Shown here: one piece after another, positions 45,590 through 54,322 of the stretch
Position numbering within the stretch: the first letter of the stretch is position 1
How the letters are laid out: each line of letters opens with the position of its first letter
Source of the DNA: Pedobacter steynii
GTDB taxonomy: Bacteria > Bacteroidota > Bacteroidia > Sphingobacteriales > Sphingobacteriaceae
Length of the DNA stretch: 64,000 nucleotides
Assembly (NCBI RefSeq): GCF_900103665.1
Contig: NZ_FNGY01000017.1
Coordinates: 62,001 to 126,000 of the forward strand
Direction of reading: 5' to 3'
Notes under the pieces: generated by a model
Databases searched by the model: none
What the model was told of the DNA's origin: nothing
The model's input: the letters and a program-made list of their open reading frames with translations, nothing else
Program-made: the position numbers and the translations under genes

Positions 45590-46825
45590 ATGATGAACCA
45601 AGAAGATATTTTTAAAAAGATAGGCCTGATCTTAAATGAACTTCAAGACCAGTACGAGTATTTGGCGCAAAACCCAAAGCAACTCAATGAGTTAGAGCTC
45701 GAACTCTTTATGGCTAACGCCAACTTTTTATCAGATCATGTTCAGATTGTAAGAAAATTAAACAGTACCAAAGTGGTTAAGGAAATCCCGGAGCATACCT
45801 CCGCAGCTCCTGAAACTGTGGAAGAAAAGGTAGCAGAATTACCGGTCCATCCTGAAGAATGGTCTCATCAGGCCGAAGAGATTGAGGAAGAAATAGTTGA
45901 AGAATTGAACAGCAACGAAATTGTTGCTGAGGAAAAGGTACCGGTTGAAGTTGCCGAAGAAATAGAACAACAGCAGATTAAAGAAGCGTTTGTTGAATCA
46001 CCGATAGAACGGCAACCGATAGAGCGGGAACCGATTGAAAGAGATCTGTTTAAACTAGATAAGGAACCCTCTACATTTGAGTTCATACTAAAAGATATTG
46101 GTGCTACCGATCAATTCGAGTTTGAGGAAAAATCTGTAGATGAAATTTTTGACAGGCCTCTGAGTAAGGAAGAAGAGGAAGTCATCGCACAAAAGCAACG
46201 AATCAGAGACCAGGAAGCTCAGGTAAAAGTAGAAACGGAAACAGATGATGAGCTTGGGCCGGAACCCTTCCTTGTTGCAAAAGAGGAGGATATTGTTCCT
46301 GCCGCAAGTACTCAGCTGGTTTTGAATGATTTTGAAAGAAAAGAAGTTCATGCTTTTAAAGAAGAAGTGATTGTGGAAGAAGCTCCCATTGTTGCTTATA
46401 AAGCAGAAGAACCTAAAGTCGAAACGATTATAGCCGAAGTGCCTAAAGTAGAAGTACCTGCAGTTGAAGCTCCTAAATCGGAAGCTCCAAAAACAGAAGA
46501 GACTGCCAGGCCTACTTTAAACGAACTCTTAGCCCGTCAGAACGGAAATAGTAATGTCAACACCGATAACAGCAGAAACAACATCACAGACCTTAAACAA
46601 GGCATCAACCTGAACGATAAGATGCTATATATAAAAGACCTGTTTAACGGATATAACCTGGCTTATGCCGAAGTAATCGACCTGTTGAACAAGATGCCTG
46701 ATTTTAAAACAGCAGATTCATTTTTGCAGAACAATTATGCCATAAAGAATAACTGGGCATCCAGACAGGGAACGGTTGATAAATTCTATGAATTGTTAAA
46801 TCAGCGTTTTCCCGCGAATAATTAA
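45590..46825 (+). CDS. Acidic low-complexity protein of unknown function
   Basis: 411 residues, cytoplasmic. The N terminus is helical (IFKKIGLILNELQDQYEYLA, ELELELFMANANFLSDHVQI), the middle about 250 residues are Glu/Val/Pro-rich and probably disordered, with a triple PIER repeat (SPIERQPIEREPIERD) and APKVE-type repeats, and the C terminus is a compact helical block (RPTLNELLARQ, KMLYIKDLFNGYNLAYAEVI, MPDFKTADSFLQNNYAIKNN). I do not recognise a named family; the two ends look conserved enough to be a real protein. Converges on rodA with a 23-nt gap. Confidence 0.8.
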   Translation: MMNQEDIFKKIGLILNELQDQYEYLAQNPKQLNELELELFMANANFLSDHVQIVRKLNSTKVVKEIPEHTSAAPETVEEKVAELPVHPEEWSHQAEEIEEEIVEELNSNEIVAEEKVPVEVAEEIEQQQIKEAFVESPIERQPIEREPIERDLFKLDKEPSTFEFILKDIGATDQFEFEEKSVDEIFDRPLSKEEEEVIAQKQRIRDQEAQVKVETETDDELGPEPFLVAKEEDIVPAASTQLVLNDFERKEVHAFKEEVIVEEAPIVAYKAEEPKVETIIAEVPKVEVPAVEAPKSEAPKTEETARPTLNELLARQNGNSNVNTDNSRNNITDLKQGINLNDKMLYIKDLFNGYNLAYAEVIDLLNKMPDFKTADSFLQNNYAIKNNWASRQGTVDKFYELLNQRFPANN

Positions 46826-46848
46826 ATAGGCTTAGATCGTTATTCTGC

Positions 46849-48114
46849 TTAAATAAAGCCCATTCTATTCGAATCCAGTTTAAGGAAGATAAACAGCAAT
46901 ACCGTAAAACTCCAGAGCGAAGAACCTCCATAGCTGATGAAAGGCAAAGGAATCCCGATCACGGGGATGATGCCTATCGTCATTCCTATGTTGATGAACA
47001 CGTGGAAAAAGATAATACTGGCCACACAATATCCGTAAACTCTGGAGAAGGTAGAACGCTGCCGTTCGGCAAGGTTGATGACCCTGAGCAGCATGAAAAT
47101 ATATAAGGCGATTACCGTGAAACAACCTGCAAATCCCCATTCCTCTCCGATGGTGGAGAAGATAAAGTCGGTACTTTGCTCTGGCACATAACCGTATTTC
47201 GTTTGTGTGCCCTCTAAAAAACCACGTCCGGTTAACTGTCCGGAACCAATGGCGATTTTGGATTGTATCACGTTATATCCTGCCCCTTTAGGGTCTGTCT
47301 TGAGGCCAAGCATGATTTCAATCCTTGTCTTCTGATGTGGCTCTAAAAGCTTATTGTAGGCCAACTTCACTGTAAACAAGTAAAGTATTGCCACTACCGT
47401 AACAATAATACTTGAGAACATGATCTTTTGCTTCCGTCTGTTCTGGTAAATAAACAAGCCTCCTATAGCCAGAACTATCGGTAACAAGATCTCTATGGGA
47501 ACCAGGAAGTCGGCGATGAAAAGCACGATCATTCCCAGGAAAATCAACAGGAAATATCCAGATAAGCCTTCTCTGTACAAAGGAAACATGAAAGATAAAA
47601 AGACCAGTCCGGAACCCATATCCGGCTGCAACATGATCAGAAACAATGGAATTACAATAATTACTGCCGCAAAAAATATAGACCTTACATCCCTTAATTT
47701 AGGGCTGAAGGTACCTATATAACGGGCCAGCAGTAGTGCGGTACCAAATTTTGCAAGCTCTGAGGGTTGCAGCCTGAAGCTTCCCAGAGGAATCCAGGCC
47801 TGGTTTCCGCCTACTTTTCTTCCCACAACGAGTACCAGGACAAGCAGCAACATTGTTATCCCATAGACGATGGGAGAGAAGATGCTGAAAAACTTTGCAT
47901 CCAGTAACAGAATGGAGAAGCCAAGGATCAGTCCTGTAATGACATATATCAGTTGTTTGCCGTAGCTGGTGGAGAAATTGAATTCACTGCCTGTTGATCC
48001 GTTAAAGATCGAAGCATAGATATTCACTACACCAATCGAACATAAAGCAACATAGAGCAGGATCGTAATCCAGTCTACATTAAAGAAGAACCGATTTCCC
48101 TGTTGAGTACTCAT
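46849..48114 (-). CDS. rodA: Rod-shape SEDS glycosyltransferase RodA
   Basis: Polymerises lipid II into glycan strands for side-wall growth, together with PBP2. 421 residues, about ten membrane helices. SEDS landmarks: GRKVGGNQAWIPLGSFRLQP, SELAKFGTALLLARYIG, LQPDMGSGLVFLSF, GLKTDPKGAGYNVIQSKIAI, STDFIFSTIGEEWGF and GIPLPFISYGGSSLW. Last gene of the shape operon; its ATG overlaps the TGA of the PBP2 gene (ATGA). Confidence 0.95.
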   Translation of the reverse strand: MSTQQGNRFFFNVDWITILLYVALCSIGVVNIYASIFNGSTGSEFNFSTSYGKQLIYVITGLILGFSILLLDAKFFSIFSPIVYGITMLLLVLVLVVGRKVGGNQAWIPLGSFRLQPSELAKFGTALLLARYIGTFSPKLRDVRSIFFAAVIIVIPLFLIMLQPDMGSGLVFLSFMFPLYREGLSGYFLLIFLGMIVLFIADFLVPIEILLPIVLAIGGLFIYQNRRKQKIMFSSIIVTVVAILYLFTVKLAYNKLLEPHQKTRIEIMLGLKTDPKGAGYNVIQSKIAIGSGQLTGRGFLEGTQTKYGYVPEQSTDFIFSTIGEEWGFAGCFTVIALYIFMLLRVINLAERQRSTFSRVYGYCVASIIFFHVFINIGMTIGIIPVIGIPLPFISYGGSSLWSFTVLLFIFLKLDSNRMGFI

Positions 48115-50114
48115 TTTGTTGTTTGAATTGGTTTAGCTGTTTGAATCGGTTTAACAGTTTGAATTGGTTTAGCAGGAACAGGAGGCGTACCCAATGTTTT
48201 AGGCTTCTGTGTACTTTTTAAGATAGAATCTTTTTTAGCAGAATCTGTCAACAGTGGTTTCAGTTTTACCTTAGGTTTTGGAGGCAATGGTAAAATTACC
48301 TGTTTTTTCATCCATTCCACACTTGCCCTTTTGTTAACAGCAATGCTGTCTTTCAGGTATTTTTCTGTGATGTAACTTGCTATTGGTGCAGCATATGAAC
48401 TACCATAACCTGCATTCTCTACTACTACTGCAATGGCAATTTTTGGATTGTCCCTCGGTGCAAAACCGATAAATACGGAGTGGTTCTTTCCACGTGGATT
48501 TTGTACCGTTCCTGTTTTGCCACACATGATGATATTATCGATCATGGATTGTCTGGCTGTACCCCATGGCGCACTTACGGCATCCTGCATCCCATCGATT
48601 ACCGGCTCAAAGTGCCTGGCATCTACATCAACATAGTTTTTCCGGGCATATTCCTTTTTGATGACCTTGTTTTCTCCAATAGCTTTGATCAGGTGGGGTT
48701 TAACATAGTATCCACGGTTCGCAATGATGGCCATAATGTTGGCCATTTGTAATGGGGTAGCATCCATTTCTCCTTGTCCGATTCCCAAAGATATGACCGT
48801 GGTATAGCGCCAGGATTTGCCGTATTTTTTATTGTAATAGTCCGAGGCATATAATCTCCCTGTCCGTTCGGAAGGGAGATCCACACCAAGTTTCTCTCCA
48901 AGACCAAACTTCTTCACCTTTTGCTGCCATGCATCATAAGCTATTCTCTGATTGGCATATTTTTTTTGGGTGATCAGTTTTTGAAATACGTACAATGCAT
49001 AGGTGTTACAGGATCTTGCCAGACCTTTACGTAAGGCAATATTTCCATCCACGTGCTCACATTTCACCCTGTGATTTCCTGCCATATAATATCCAGGACA
49101 GTTGAAGGTGGTATTCGGATCGATTACGCCATCTTGTAAACCAAGCAGGGCATCCAGTGGCTTAAATGCAGAACCCGGCGAGTAATAACCTTGTATTGGG
49201 CGTACCGTAAACACCCGGTTCGGATTTTTTTCCTGGTTGATTAAATCCATGTAATTGTTTCCCTGTTGCCGTCCCACCATTAAGTTCGGGTCGTAACCAG
49301 GACTGCTCACAAAGGCCAGGATCTCACCTGTAGAAGGCTCAATTGCCACGATACTGCCGACTTTGTTTTTCATGAGCTCCTCGCCAAGTTTCTGAATCCG
49401 GAAATCCAGAGAAGAAACTACTTTCTCACCTGATTTGGCAAGGGTATCAAATTTACCTTCCGCATAACTTCCTTTCGGTACATTGTGCACATCATATAAC
49501 ATGTTGATGATGCCTTTTTCTCCTCTGAGGACATCATTATATTGTTTTTCCACCCCGGCTTTGCCGATATAATCTCCGGGACGGTAATAGCCATCGCTTT
49601 CTTCAATATCTTTAGGGGATACCTCTTTTACATAACCAAAGAAATGACCGGCTGCACTGTCGGGATAATACCTTACGGTCCTGCTTTGTACAAAGAAACC
49701 CGGGAAACGGGAAAGTTGTTCAGACAGGGCCGCATAGACCTGTATCGATAATTGTTTCTCAAAGATGTTAGGCTGATATCTGGACTGAACAGTTGCTTTA
49801 TTCAGACTTTTCTTAAAGCGTTTCATATCGATGCCAACGATGTGACAAAGGGCAAGGGTATCAAATTCTTTAACCTGATTTGGAATGACCATTAAGTCAT
49901 ATACCGGCTCGTTCTGAACCAGCACTTTTTCATTCCTGTCCAGGATTACCCCTCTGGCCGGGAAGGTATAAAGCTTGCGCAAGACATTACTTTCTGCGGA
50001 GAGGAAGTATTTGTCGCTCGCTACCTGGATATAAAACAGGGTGCCCAATAGAATTAAGGCGATCGCGATAAATAAACCCTGTATGATATATTTTCGGTTA
50101 AACAGATTGTCCAT
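48111..50114 (-). CDS. mrdA: Penicillin-binding protein 2 (elongation transpeptidase)
   Basis: Cross-links the glycan made by RodA. 667 residues: a short cytoplasmic start, membrane helix about 10-30, the PBP dimer domain from about 50 (FPARGVILDRNEKVLVQNEP), and a transpeptidase domain with SxxK at Ser315-Lys318 (YSPGSAFKPL), SxN in RSCNTYALY and the KTG box in CGKTGTVQNP. The last 60 residues are a Pro/Lys-rich tail with three KPIQT units. Start overlaps the mreD stop by one base (TAATG). Confidence 0.95.
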   Translation of the reverse strand: MDNLFNRKYIIQGLFIAIALILLGTLFYIQVASDKYFLSAESNVLRKLYTFPARGVILDRNEKVLVQNEPVYDLMVIPNQVKEFDTLALCHIVGIDMKRFKKSLNKATVQSRYQPNIFEKQLSIQVYAALSEQLSRFPGFFVQSRTVRYYPDSAAGHFFGYVKEVSPKDIEESDGYYRPGDYIGKAGVEKQYNDVLRGEKGIINMLYDVHNVPKGSYAEGKFDTLAKSGEKVVSSLDFRIQKLGEELMKNKVGSIVAIEPSTGEILAFVSSPGYDPNLMVGRQQGNNYMDLINQEKNPNRVFTVRPIQGYYSPGSAFKPLDALLGLQDGVIDPNTTFNCPGYYMAGNHRVKCEHVDGNIALRKGLARSCNTYALYVFQKLITQKKYANQRIAYDAWQQKVKKFGLGEKLGVDLPSERTGRLYASDYYNKKYGKSWRYTTVISLGIGQGEMDATPLQMANIMAIIANRGYYVKPHLIKAIGENKVIKKEYARKNYVDVDARHFEPVIDGMQDAVSAPWGTARQSMIDNIIMCGKTGTVQNPRGKNHSVFIGFAPRDNPKIAIAVVVENAGYGSSYAAPIASYITEKYLKDSIAVNKRASVEWMKKQVILPLPPKPKVKLKPLLTDSAKKDSILKSTQKPKTLGTPPVPAKPIQTVKPIQTAKPIQTTK
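48121..48174. repeat. Three 18-bp tandem repeats in the 3' end of the PBP2 gene
   Basis: Units at 48121-48138, 48139-48156 and 48157-48174, differing at a few bases, encode KPIQTV, KPIQTA and KPIQTT at the extreme C terminus. Copy number could vary between strains without breaking the frame. Confidence 0.85.
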
Positions 50115-50629
50115 TAGCGTGCTTTCCTGTTATAGAATACGAATTCTATTAAGATGATTAAAAACAAAGTAAATAGCGTGCTGAAAAGGCACCTCAGTAA
50201 AGTATAAGAGAACTCTGTTAACCGGAATGTCTCCAGAAAGAAAAGGACAAGATGGTGCGCAGAAATACAAAGCGCAGCATAAATACTAAACCATTTGAAG
50301 CCCATGTTTCCCAATGTAGGCTCCGGCTCATCAAAATTATCTTTGTTTACCGTTACGGCAATAAATGAAATCCTGACGAATGTTAATGTCACGCAGGCGG
50401 CAATATGCACACCCATCGTATCATAGAAAGCATCCAGTGTCAACCCGGTTACAAAGGCAATCAGGTACAACAGCAGGTTCGGGATTTTAAAAGGAAGTAA
50501 GAGAAGGAAAAGAACATACACAAAAGGAGTGGCCAGGCTGTAAAAGCTCAGGTTTCTAAGGAGTATGATTTGAATAAAAAGTAGTAAGAACCATCTGAAG
50601 ATGTTTACCAATATTATTTTACTGTTCAT
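50114..50629 (-). CDS. mreD: Rod shape-determining membrane protein MreD
   Basis: 171 residues, about five membrane helices (FRWFLLLFIQIILLRNLSFY, YVLFLLLLPFKIPNLLLYLI, FYDTMGVHIAACVTLTFVRI and two more). Family assignment rests on topology, size and place: it lies between mreC, which it overlaps by 11 nt, and the PBP2 gene. Partner of MreC in the elongation complex. Confidence 0.9.
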   Translation of the reverse strand: MNSKIILVNIFRWFLLLFIQIILLRNLSFYSLATPFVYVLFLLLLPFKIPNLLLYLIAFVTGLTLDAFYDTMGVHIAACVTLTFVRISFIAVTVNKDNFDEPEPTLGNMGFKWFSIYAALCISAHHLVLFFLETFRLTEFSYTLLRCLFSTLFTLFLIILIEFVFYNRKAR

Positions 50630-51458
50630 TTGGCAATTTTGATTCTAAGCTTTTTTGTTCCTCTGCTAATTTGTCTTTAATGACATATACGTACTGTAAG
50701 GTACTAAAATCATTGAAAAGTTCGATTTCTATCGTCAGGAAATTATCTCCTGTTGCGATGCCGGTATTGCTCACGCGTCCTACGGGAATGCCCGGAGGGA
50801 AAGATGAGAATCCCGAAGTAACGACTGTGTCTTTTAAGGCGATCTTAAAATGATTGGGGACGTCCTTGATATAAGCCTTTCTGAAATCAGCATTTTTTGT
50901 TCCCCATACCAAAGTACCCAGGGCATTGTTTTTCTTCAGGGTCACACTCACCTTCGTATCCTTATGCAATAAAGAAGAGATCGTGGCCAGGTGATCTGAA
51001 ACATCCCGGATATAACCAACTACCCCTTTTCCCGGAGAGATCACGGCCATTCCACTGGCAAGGCCATCAGCTTTTCCTCTGTTGATGGTGATGATGTTGT
51101 TCCTTAAGGTAATGGAATTCTTGATTACCCTGGCTGCAAGGTAAGTGTATTGTGAATTGTTGAGGCTGTCTTTGACCACCACATTTTTGGCGCTGTCGAT
51201 CTTTTTAAGTGCGAGCACTTCTGTCTTCAGCTTCGCATTTTCTGAGGCAAGACTATCATTTACATCGCCGAGGTTCATGTACTTCTTCAATACATTCAGG
51301 TTGGTGTAAGCGTTTCCAACTACCTCATTGGTAGAATTTACGGCTACACTGCGCTGGTAGGAGTTGTTACTTACCGTCAGGTAAAGCCCGATGATAAAGA
51401 AAATGATAAAAAAGAAAAATGCGTTATATCTGTTTATGAAAATCCAAAGGTTACGCAT
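50619..51458 (-). CDS. mreC: Rod shape-determining protein MreC
   Basis: 279 residues: an N-terminal membrane helix (NAFFFFIIFFIIGLYLTVSN), a coiled coil around 65-90 (NDSLASENAKLKTEVLALKK), and the double beta-barrel domain (RVIKNSITLRNNIITINRGK, GMAVISPGKGVVGYIRDVSD, VVTSGFSSFPPGIPVGRVSN). The conserved SSFPPGIPVG signature is intact. It scaffolds PBP2 in the periplasm. 101 nt behind mreB, with a marked inverted repeat between them. Confidence 0.95.
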   Translation of the reverse strand: MRNLWIFINRYNAFFFFIIFFIIGLYLTVSNNSYQRSVAVNSTNEVVGNAYTNLNVLKKYMNLGDVNDSLASENAKLKTEVLALKKIDSAKNVVVKDSLNNSQYTYLAARVIKNSITLRNNIITINRGKADGLASGMAVISPGKGVVGYIRDVSDHLATISSLLHKDTKVSVTLKKNNALGTLVWGTKNADFRKAYIKDVPNHFKIALKDTVVTSGFSSFPPGIPVGRVSNTGIATGDNFLTIEIELFNDFSTLQYVYVIKDKLAEEQKSLESKLPNEQ

Positions 51459-51483
51459 ACTTTTCGATTTGTTTTCTGATTCA

Positions 51484-51545
51484 GGTTTTAAATGTTATTC
51501 TAAGTTTTACTTAAAGCCGAAGGTCGGAACTTAACATTTAAAACC
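51484..51545 (-). other. Long inverted repeat in the mreB-mreC gap
   Basis: GGTTTTAAATGTTA (51484-51497) is the perfect complement of TAACATTTAAAACC (51532-51545), 14 bp. The 34-nt loop holds two smaller hairpins, TAAG-TTTTA-CTTA and CCGA-AGG-TCGG, so the RNA can fold as a three-way junction. The outer stem is AT-rich and no U-tract follows. Confidence 0.7.
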
Positions 51546-51559
51546 CAAACTCAGGACGC

Positions 51560-52582
51560 TTATTGCATTAAGAATTTATAACCGCCAATGTTCTTTAAAG
51601 CGATTCCCGTTCCACGTACTACTGCACGAAGCGGATCTTCGGCAACATGTACAGGAAGTTTTGTTTTTGCAGCTACACGTTTATCCAAACCGCGAAGTAA
51701 TGCACCACCACCTGTTAAATAGATACCAGTCTGGTAAATATCCGCAGAAAGTTCCGGTGGCGTAATCTCTAACGCTTTAAGGATGGCCTCTTCGATTTTT
51801 GAAATGGATTTATCTAAGCAGTGTGCAATTTCAGTATAAGAAACGGTGATTTGTTTTGGAACACCGGTCATCAGATCTCTTCCTTGTACGGCAAAGTCTG
51901 CAGGTGGATCCGTTAACTCAGGTAATGCTGCTCCAACTTCGATCTTGATTTTCTCCGCAGTACGGTCACCAATCATGATGTTGTGCTGGCGACGGATATA
52001 ATTTACGATGTCTGAGTCAAAGTTATCTCCCGCTACGCGGATAGACTGGTCACATACGATACCCGATAAAGCGATTACAGCGATCTCAGTCGTACCACCA
52101 CCTATATCGATGATCATATTACCCATTGGTTCTTCTACGTCGATTCCGATCCCCACAGCTGCTGCCATTGGCTCATGAATCAGGTAAACTTCTTTAGCTC
52201 CCGCGATTTCGGCTGAATCTCTTACCGCACGTTTCTCTACCTCAGTGATTCCGGAAGGGATACAAATTACCATTCTCAAAGATGGGAACATCCATCCTTT
52301 ACCGCCGTTCAGCATACGGATCATACCTTTGATCATCGCTTCTGCGGCATTGAAATCAGCAATTACACCATCTTTCAATGGTCTTACCGTTCGGATATTA
52401 TCGTGCGTCTTACCTTCCATTTGCATGGCTTGTCGGCCAATAGCGATAATTTTGTTTGTTTGTCTGTCAAAAGCAACGATGGAAGGTTCATCTACCACTA
52501 CTTTATCATTATGTATAATCAGAGTGTTAGCCGTACCTAAGTCGATAGCTACCTCTTGTGTAAACCAATTAAATAAACCCAT
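51560..52582 (-). CDS. mreB: Actin-like cell-shape protein MreB
   Basis: Forms membrane-bound filaments that guide wall synthesis. 340 residues. Actin-fold motifs: phosphate 1 VAIDLGTANTLIIHNDKVV, phosphate 2 NMIIDIGGGTTEIAVIALSG, connect EAGAxx-like KEVYLIHEPMAAAVGIGID, and the adenosine motif IYLTGGGALLRGLDKRVA. The length is typical. First gene of the shape operon; 87 nt lie between it and the purH stop, with only a one-mismatch -7-like TAGTTTTA in them. Confidence 0.97.
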   Translation of the reverse strand: MGLFNWFTQEVAIDLGTANTLIIHNDKVVVDEPSIVAFDRQTNKIIAIGRQAMQMEGKTHDNIRTVRPLKDGVIADFNAAEAMIKGMIRMLNGGKGWMFPSLRMVICIPSGITEVEKRAVRDSAEIAGAKEVYLIHEPMAAAVGIGIDVEEPMGNMIIDIGGGTTEIAVIALSGIVCDQSIRVAGDNFDSDIVNYIRRQHNIMIGDRTAEKIKIEVGAALPELTDPPADFAVQGRDLMTGVPKQITVSYTEIAHCLDKSISKIEEAILKALEITPPELSADIYQTGIYLTGGGALLRGLDKRVAAKTKLPVHVAEDPLRAVVRGTGIALKNIGGYKFLMQ

Positions 52583-52669
52583 TTATAGGTGATAATTTAA
52601 GTATTAAAAATTCTGTATACTATAGTAATGTAAAACTACGTCTTTTTATTGTATTCGCAGTTAAATAAA

Positions 52670-54196
52670 TTAGTGCTTAAAATGTCTAATACCCGTGGTA
52701 ACCATTGCGATGCCTTTTGCATTTGCCATATTGATGGAGTCTGCATCTTTAATCGAACCACCTGGTTGTAAAACTGCAGTGATACCCGCTTCAGCAGCGA
52801 TTTCTACACAGTCGGGGAATGGGAAGAAAGCATCAGATGCCATTACTGAACCTTCCAGTGCAAAGTTGAACGCGTTTGCTTTAACGATGGCTTGTTTCAA
52901 AGCGTCTACTCTTGACGTCTGACCAACACCGCTTGCCAGCAACTGGTTGTTCTTAACAAATACAATGGTATTAGATTTAGTATGCTTAACGATCTTATTG
53001 GCAAAGAAAAGATCTTTCAGTTCTTCTGCAGTAGGTGTTTTTTCCGTAACGGCCACCATCTGGTCAGTATTTTCAATGATCAGGTCTTTATCTTGTTCGA
53101 TCACACCGTTTAATAAGGTCTTGAATTGTTTTTTGCTCAGCTCAACCTCGTTTCTCTGTAAGATGACCCTGTTTTTCTTAGCGCGGAATAATTCTACAGC
53201 TTCCGGCTGATAAGAAGGGGCGATCAATACTTCGAAAAACAGTTTGTTGATTTCTGTAGCAGTAGCCAGGTCAATCTCGCGGTTAGCGATTAGTACGCCA
53301 CCGAATGCAGAAACAGGATCACAGGCAAGGGCGATATCCCAGGCTTCTTTGATCGTTGTTCTGGAAGCAACACCACAGGCATTGGTATGTTTTAAGATGG
53401 CAAAAGTAGGCTCTTCGAATTCATCGATTAGAGCTACTGCTGCATCTACATCAACCAGGTTGTTGTAAGAAAGCTCTTTGCCGTTTAGTTTAGTAAACAT
53501 GGCATTTAAATCGCCATAAAATACACCTTGCTGGTGTGGGTTTTCGCCATATCTTAATGTTTGTGCAGTGTTTAAGCTCTGCTTGAAAACAGTAAGTGGT
53601 TCTTCAGTGTTGAAATAGTTGAAGATGGCCGTATCGTAGTGTGAAGAAGTATGGAATGCTTTTTTAGCATACGCTTTACGTTGTGCTAAGGTAGTTTCTC
53701 CGTTTTGTTCTTCTAATTGTTGTTGTAAGTTGCTGTAGTCGTCTTTTGAAGCAAGAATAACTACGTCGTTGAAGTTCTTTGCAGCTGCTCTGATCAGGGA
53801 GATACCACCGATGTCAATCTTTTCGATGATTTCTTCTTCTGTACCACCTGCTTTCAGGGTTTCTTCAAACGGATACAGGTCGACAATAACCAGGTCGATT
53901 TCAGGGATCTCATATTCATTGATCTGTTGCTGATCTGAATCTAAGCCTCTTCTGTTTAAAATACCACCAAAAACTTTAGGGTGTAATGTTTTTACCCTTC
54001 CACCTAAAATTGAAGGATAACCTGTAAGGTCTTCGACCGCTGTAACCGGTAGGTTTAGGTCTTTTATAAATTGTTCGGTACCACCAGTAGAGAATAACTG
54101 GACACCCTGTTTAGCTAACAGGCGAACTAAAGGTTCTAAACCATCCTTGTAATAAACTGAAATTAAAGCGTTTTTGATCTTTATCGATTGACTCAT
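52670..54196 (-). CDS. purH: Bifunctional AICAR transformylase/IMP cyclohydrolase
   Basis: Last two steps of IMP synthesis: formylation of AICAR with 10-formyl-tetrahydrofolate, then ring closure. 508 residues from the start at 54196 (MSQSIKIKNALISVYYKDGL); the longer frame to 54229 is excluded because it would include the promoter. The N-terminal MGS-like cyclohydrolase domain has LFSTGGTEQFI and GRVKTLHPKVFGGIL; the C-terminal domain has TLRYGENPHQQGVFYG, the catalytic Lys-His pair in ILKHTNACGVA, and SDAFFPFPDCVEIAAEAGIT. Same strand as the shape operon ahead of it, possibly partly co-transcribed. Confidence 0.97.
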   Translation of the reverse strand: MSQSIKIKNALISVYYKDGLEPLVRLLAKQGVQLFSTGGTEQFIKDLNLPVTAVEDLTGYPSILGGRVKTLHPKVFGGILNRRGLDSDQQQINEYEIPEIDLVIVDLYPFEETLKAGGTEEEIIEKIDIGGISLIRAAAKNFNDVVILASKDDYSNLQQQLEEQNGETTLAQRKAYAKKAFHTSSHYDTAIFNYFNTEEPLTVFKQSLNTAQTLRYGENPHQQGVFYGDLNAMFTKLNGKELSYNNLVDVDAAVALIDEFEEPTFAILKHTNACGVASRTTIKEAWDIALACDPVSAFGGVLIANREIDLATATEINKLFFEVLIAPSYQPEAVELFRAKKNRVILQRNEVELSKKQFKTLLNGVIEQDKDLIIENTDQMVAVTEKTPTAEELKDLFFANKIVKHTKSNTIVFVKNNQLLASGVGQTSRVDALKQAIVKANAFNFALEGSVMASDAFFPFPDCVEIAAEAGITAVLQPGGSIKDADSINMANAKGIAMVTTGIRHFKH

Positions 54197-54216
54197 TAGA
54201 GAAAAATTTTGAGCCG

Positions 54217-54246
54217 CAAAAGTACCCATTTTTCTTTTAATGTCAA
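54217..54246 (-). promoter_or_regulatory. purH promoter (Bacteroidota consensus)
   Basis: On the minus strand TTG (54244-54246), a 19-nt spacer and TACTTTTG (54217-54224) match TTG-N19-21-TAnnTTTG perfectly. Transcription should begin near 54213, leaving about 16 nt before the ATG at 54196. It also settles the purH start, since the longer open frame begins inside the promoter. Confidence 0.8.
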
Positions 54247-54322
54247 ATGCTTATTTGCAGTATATTAAACAAGAATTGATGCGGCGGATAATTGTCCGTT
54301 TTTTATGTTTTTTCCGGGTCGT

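Noticed and set aside
46860..46880. TTCGAATCC, like the T-arm of a tRNA
   Set aside because: It is the coding sequence of the C terminus of RodA and no tRNA acceptor or anticodon stem can be built.
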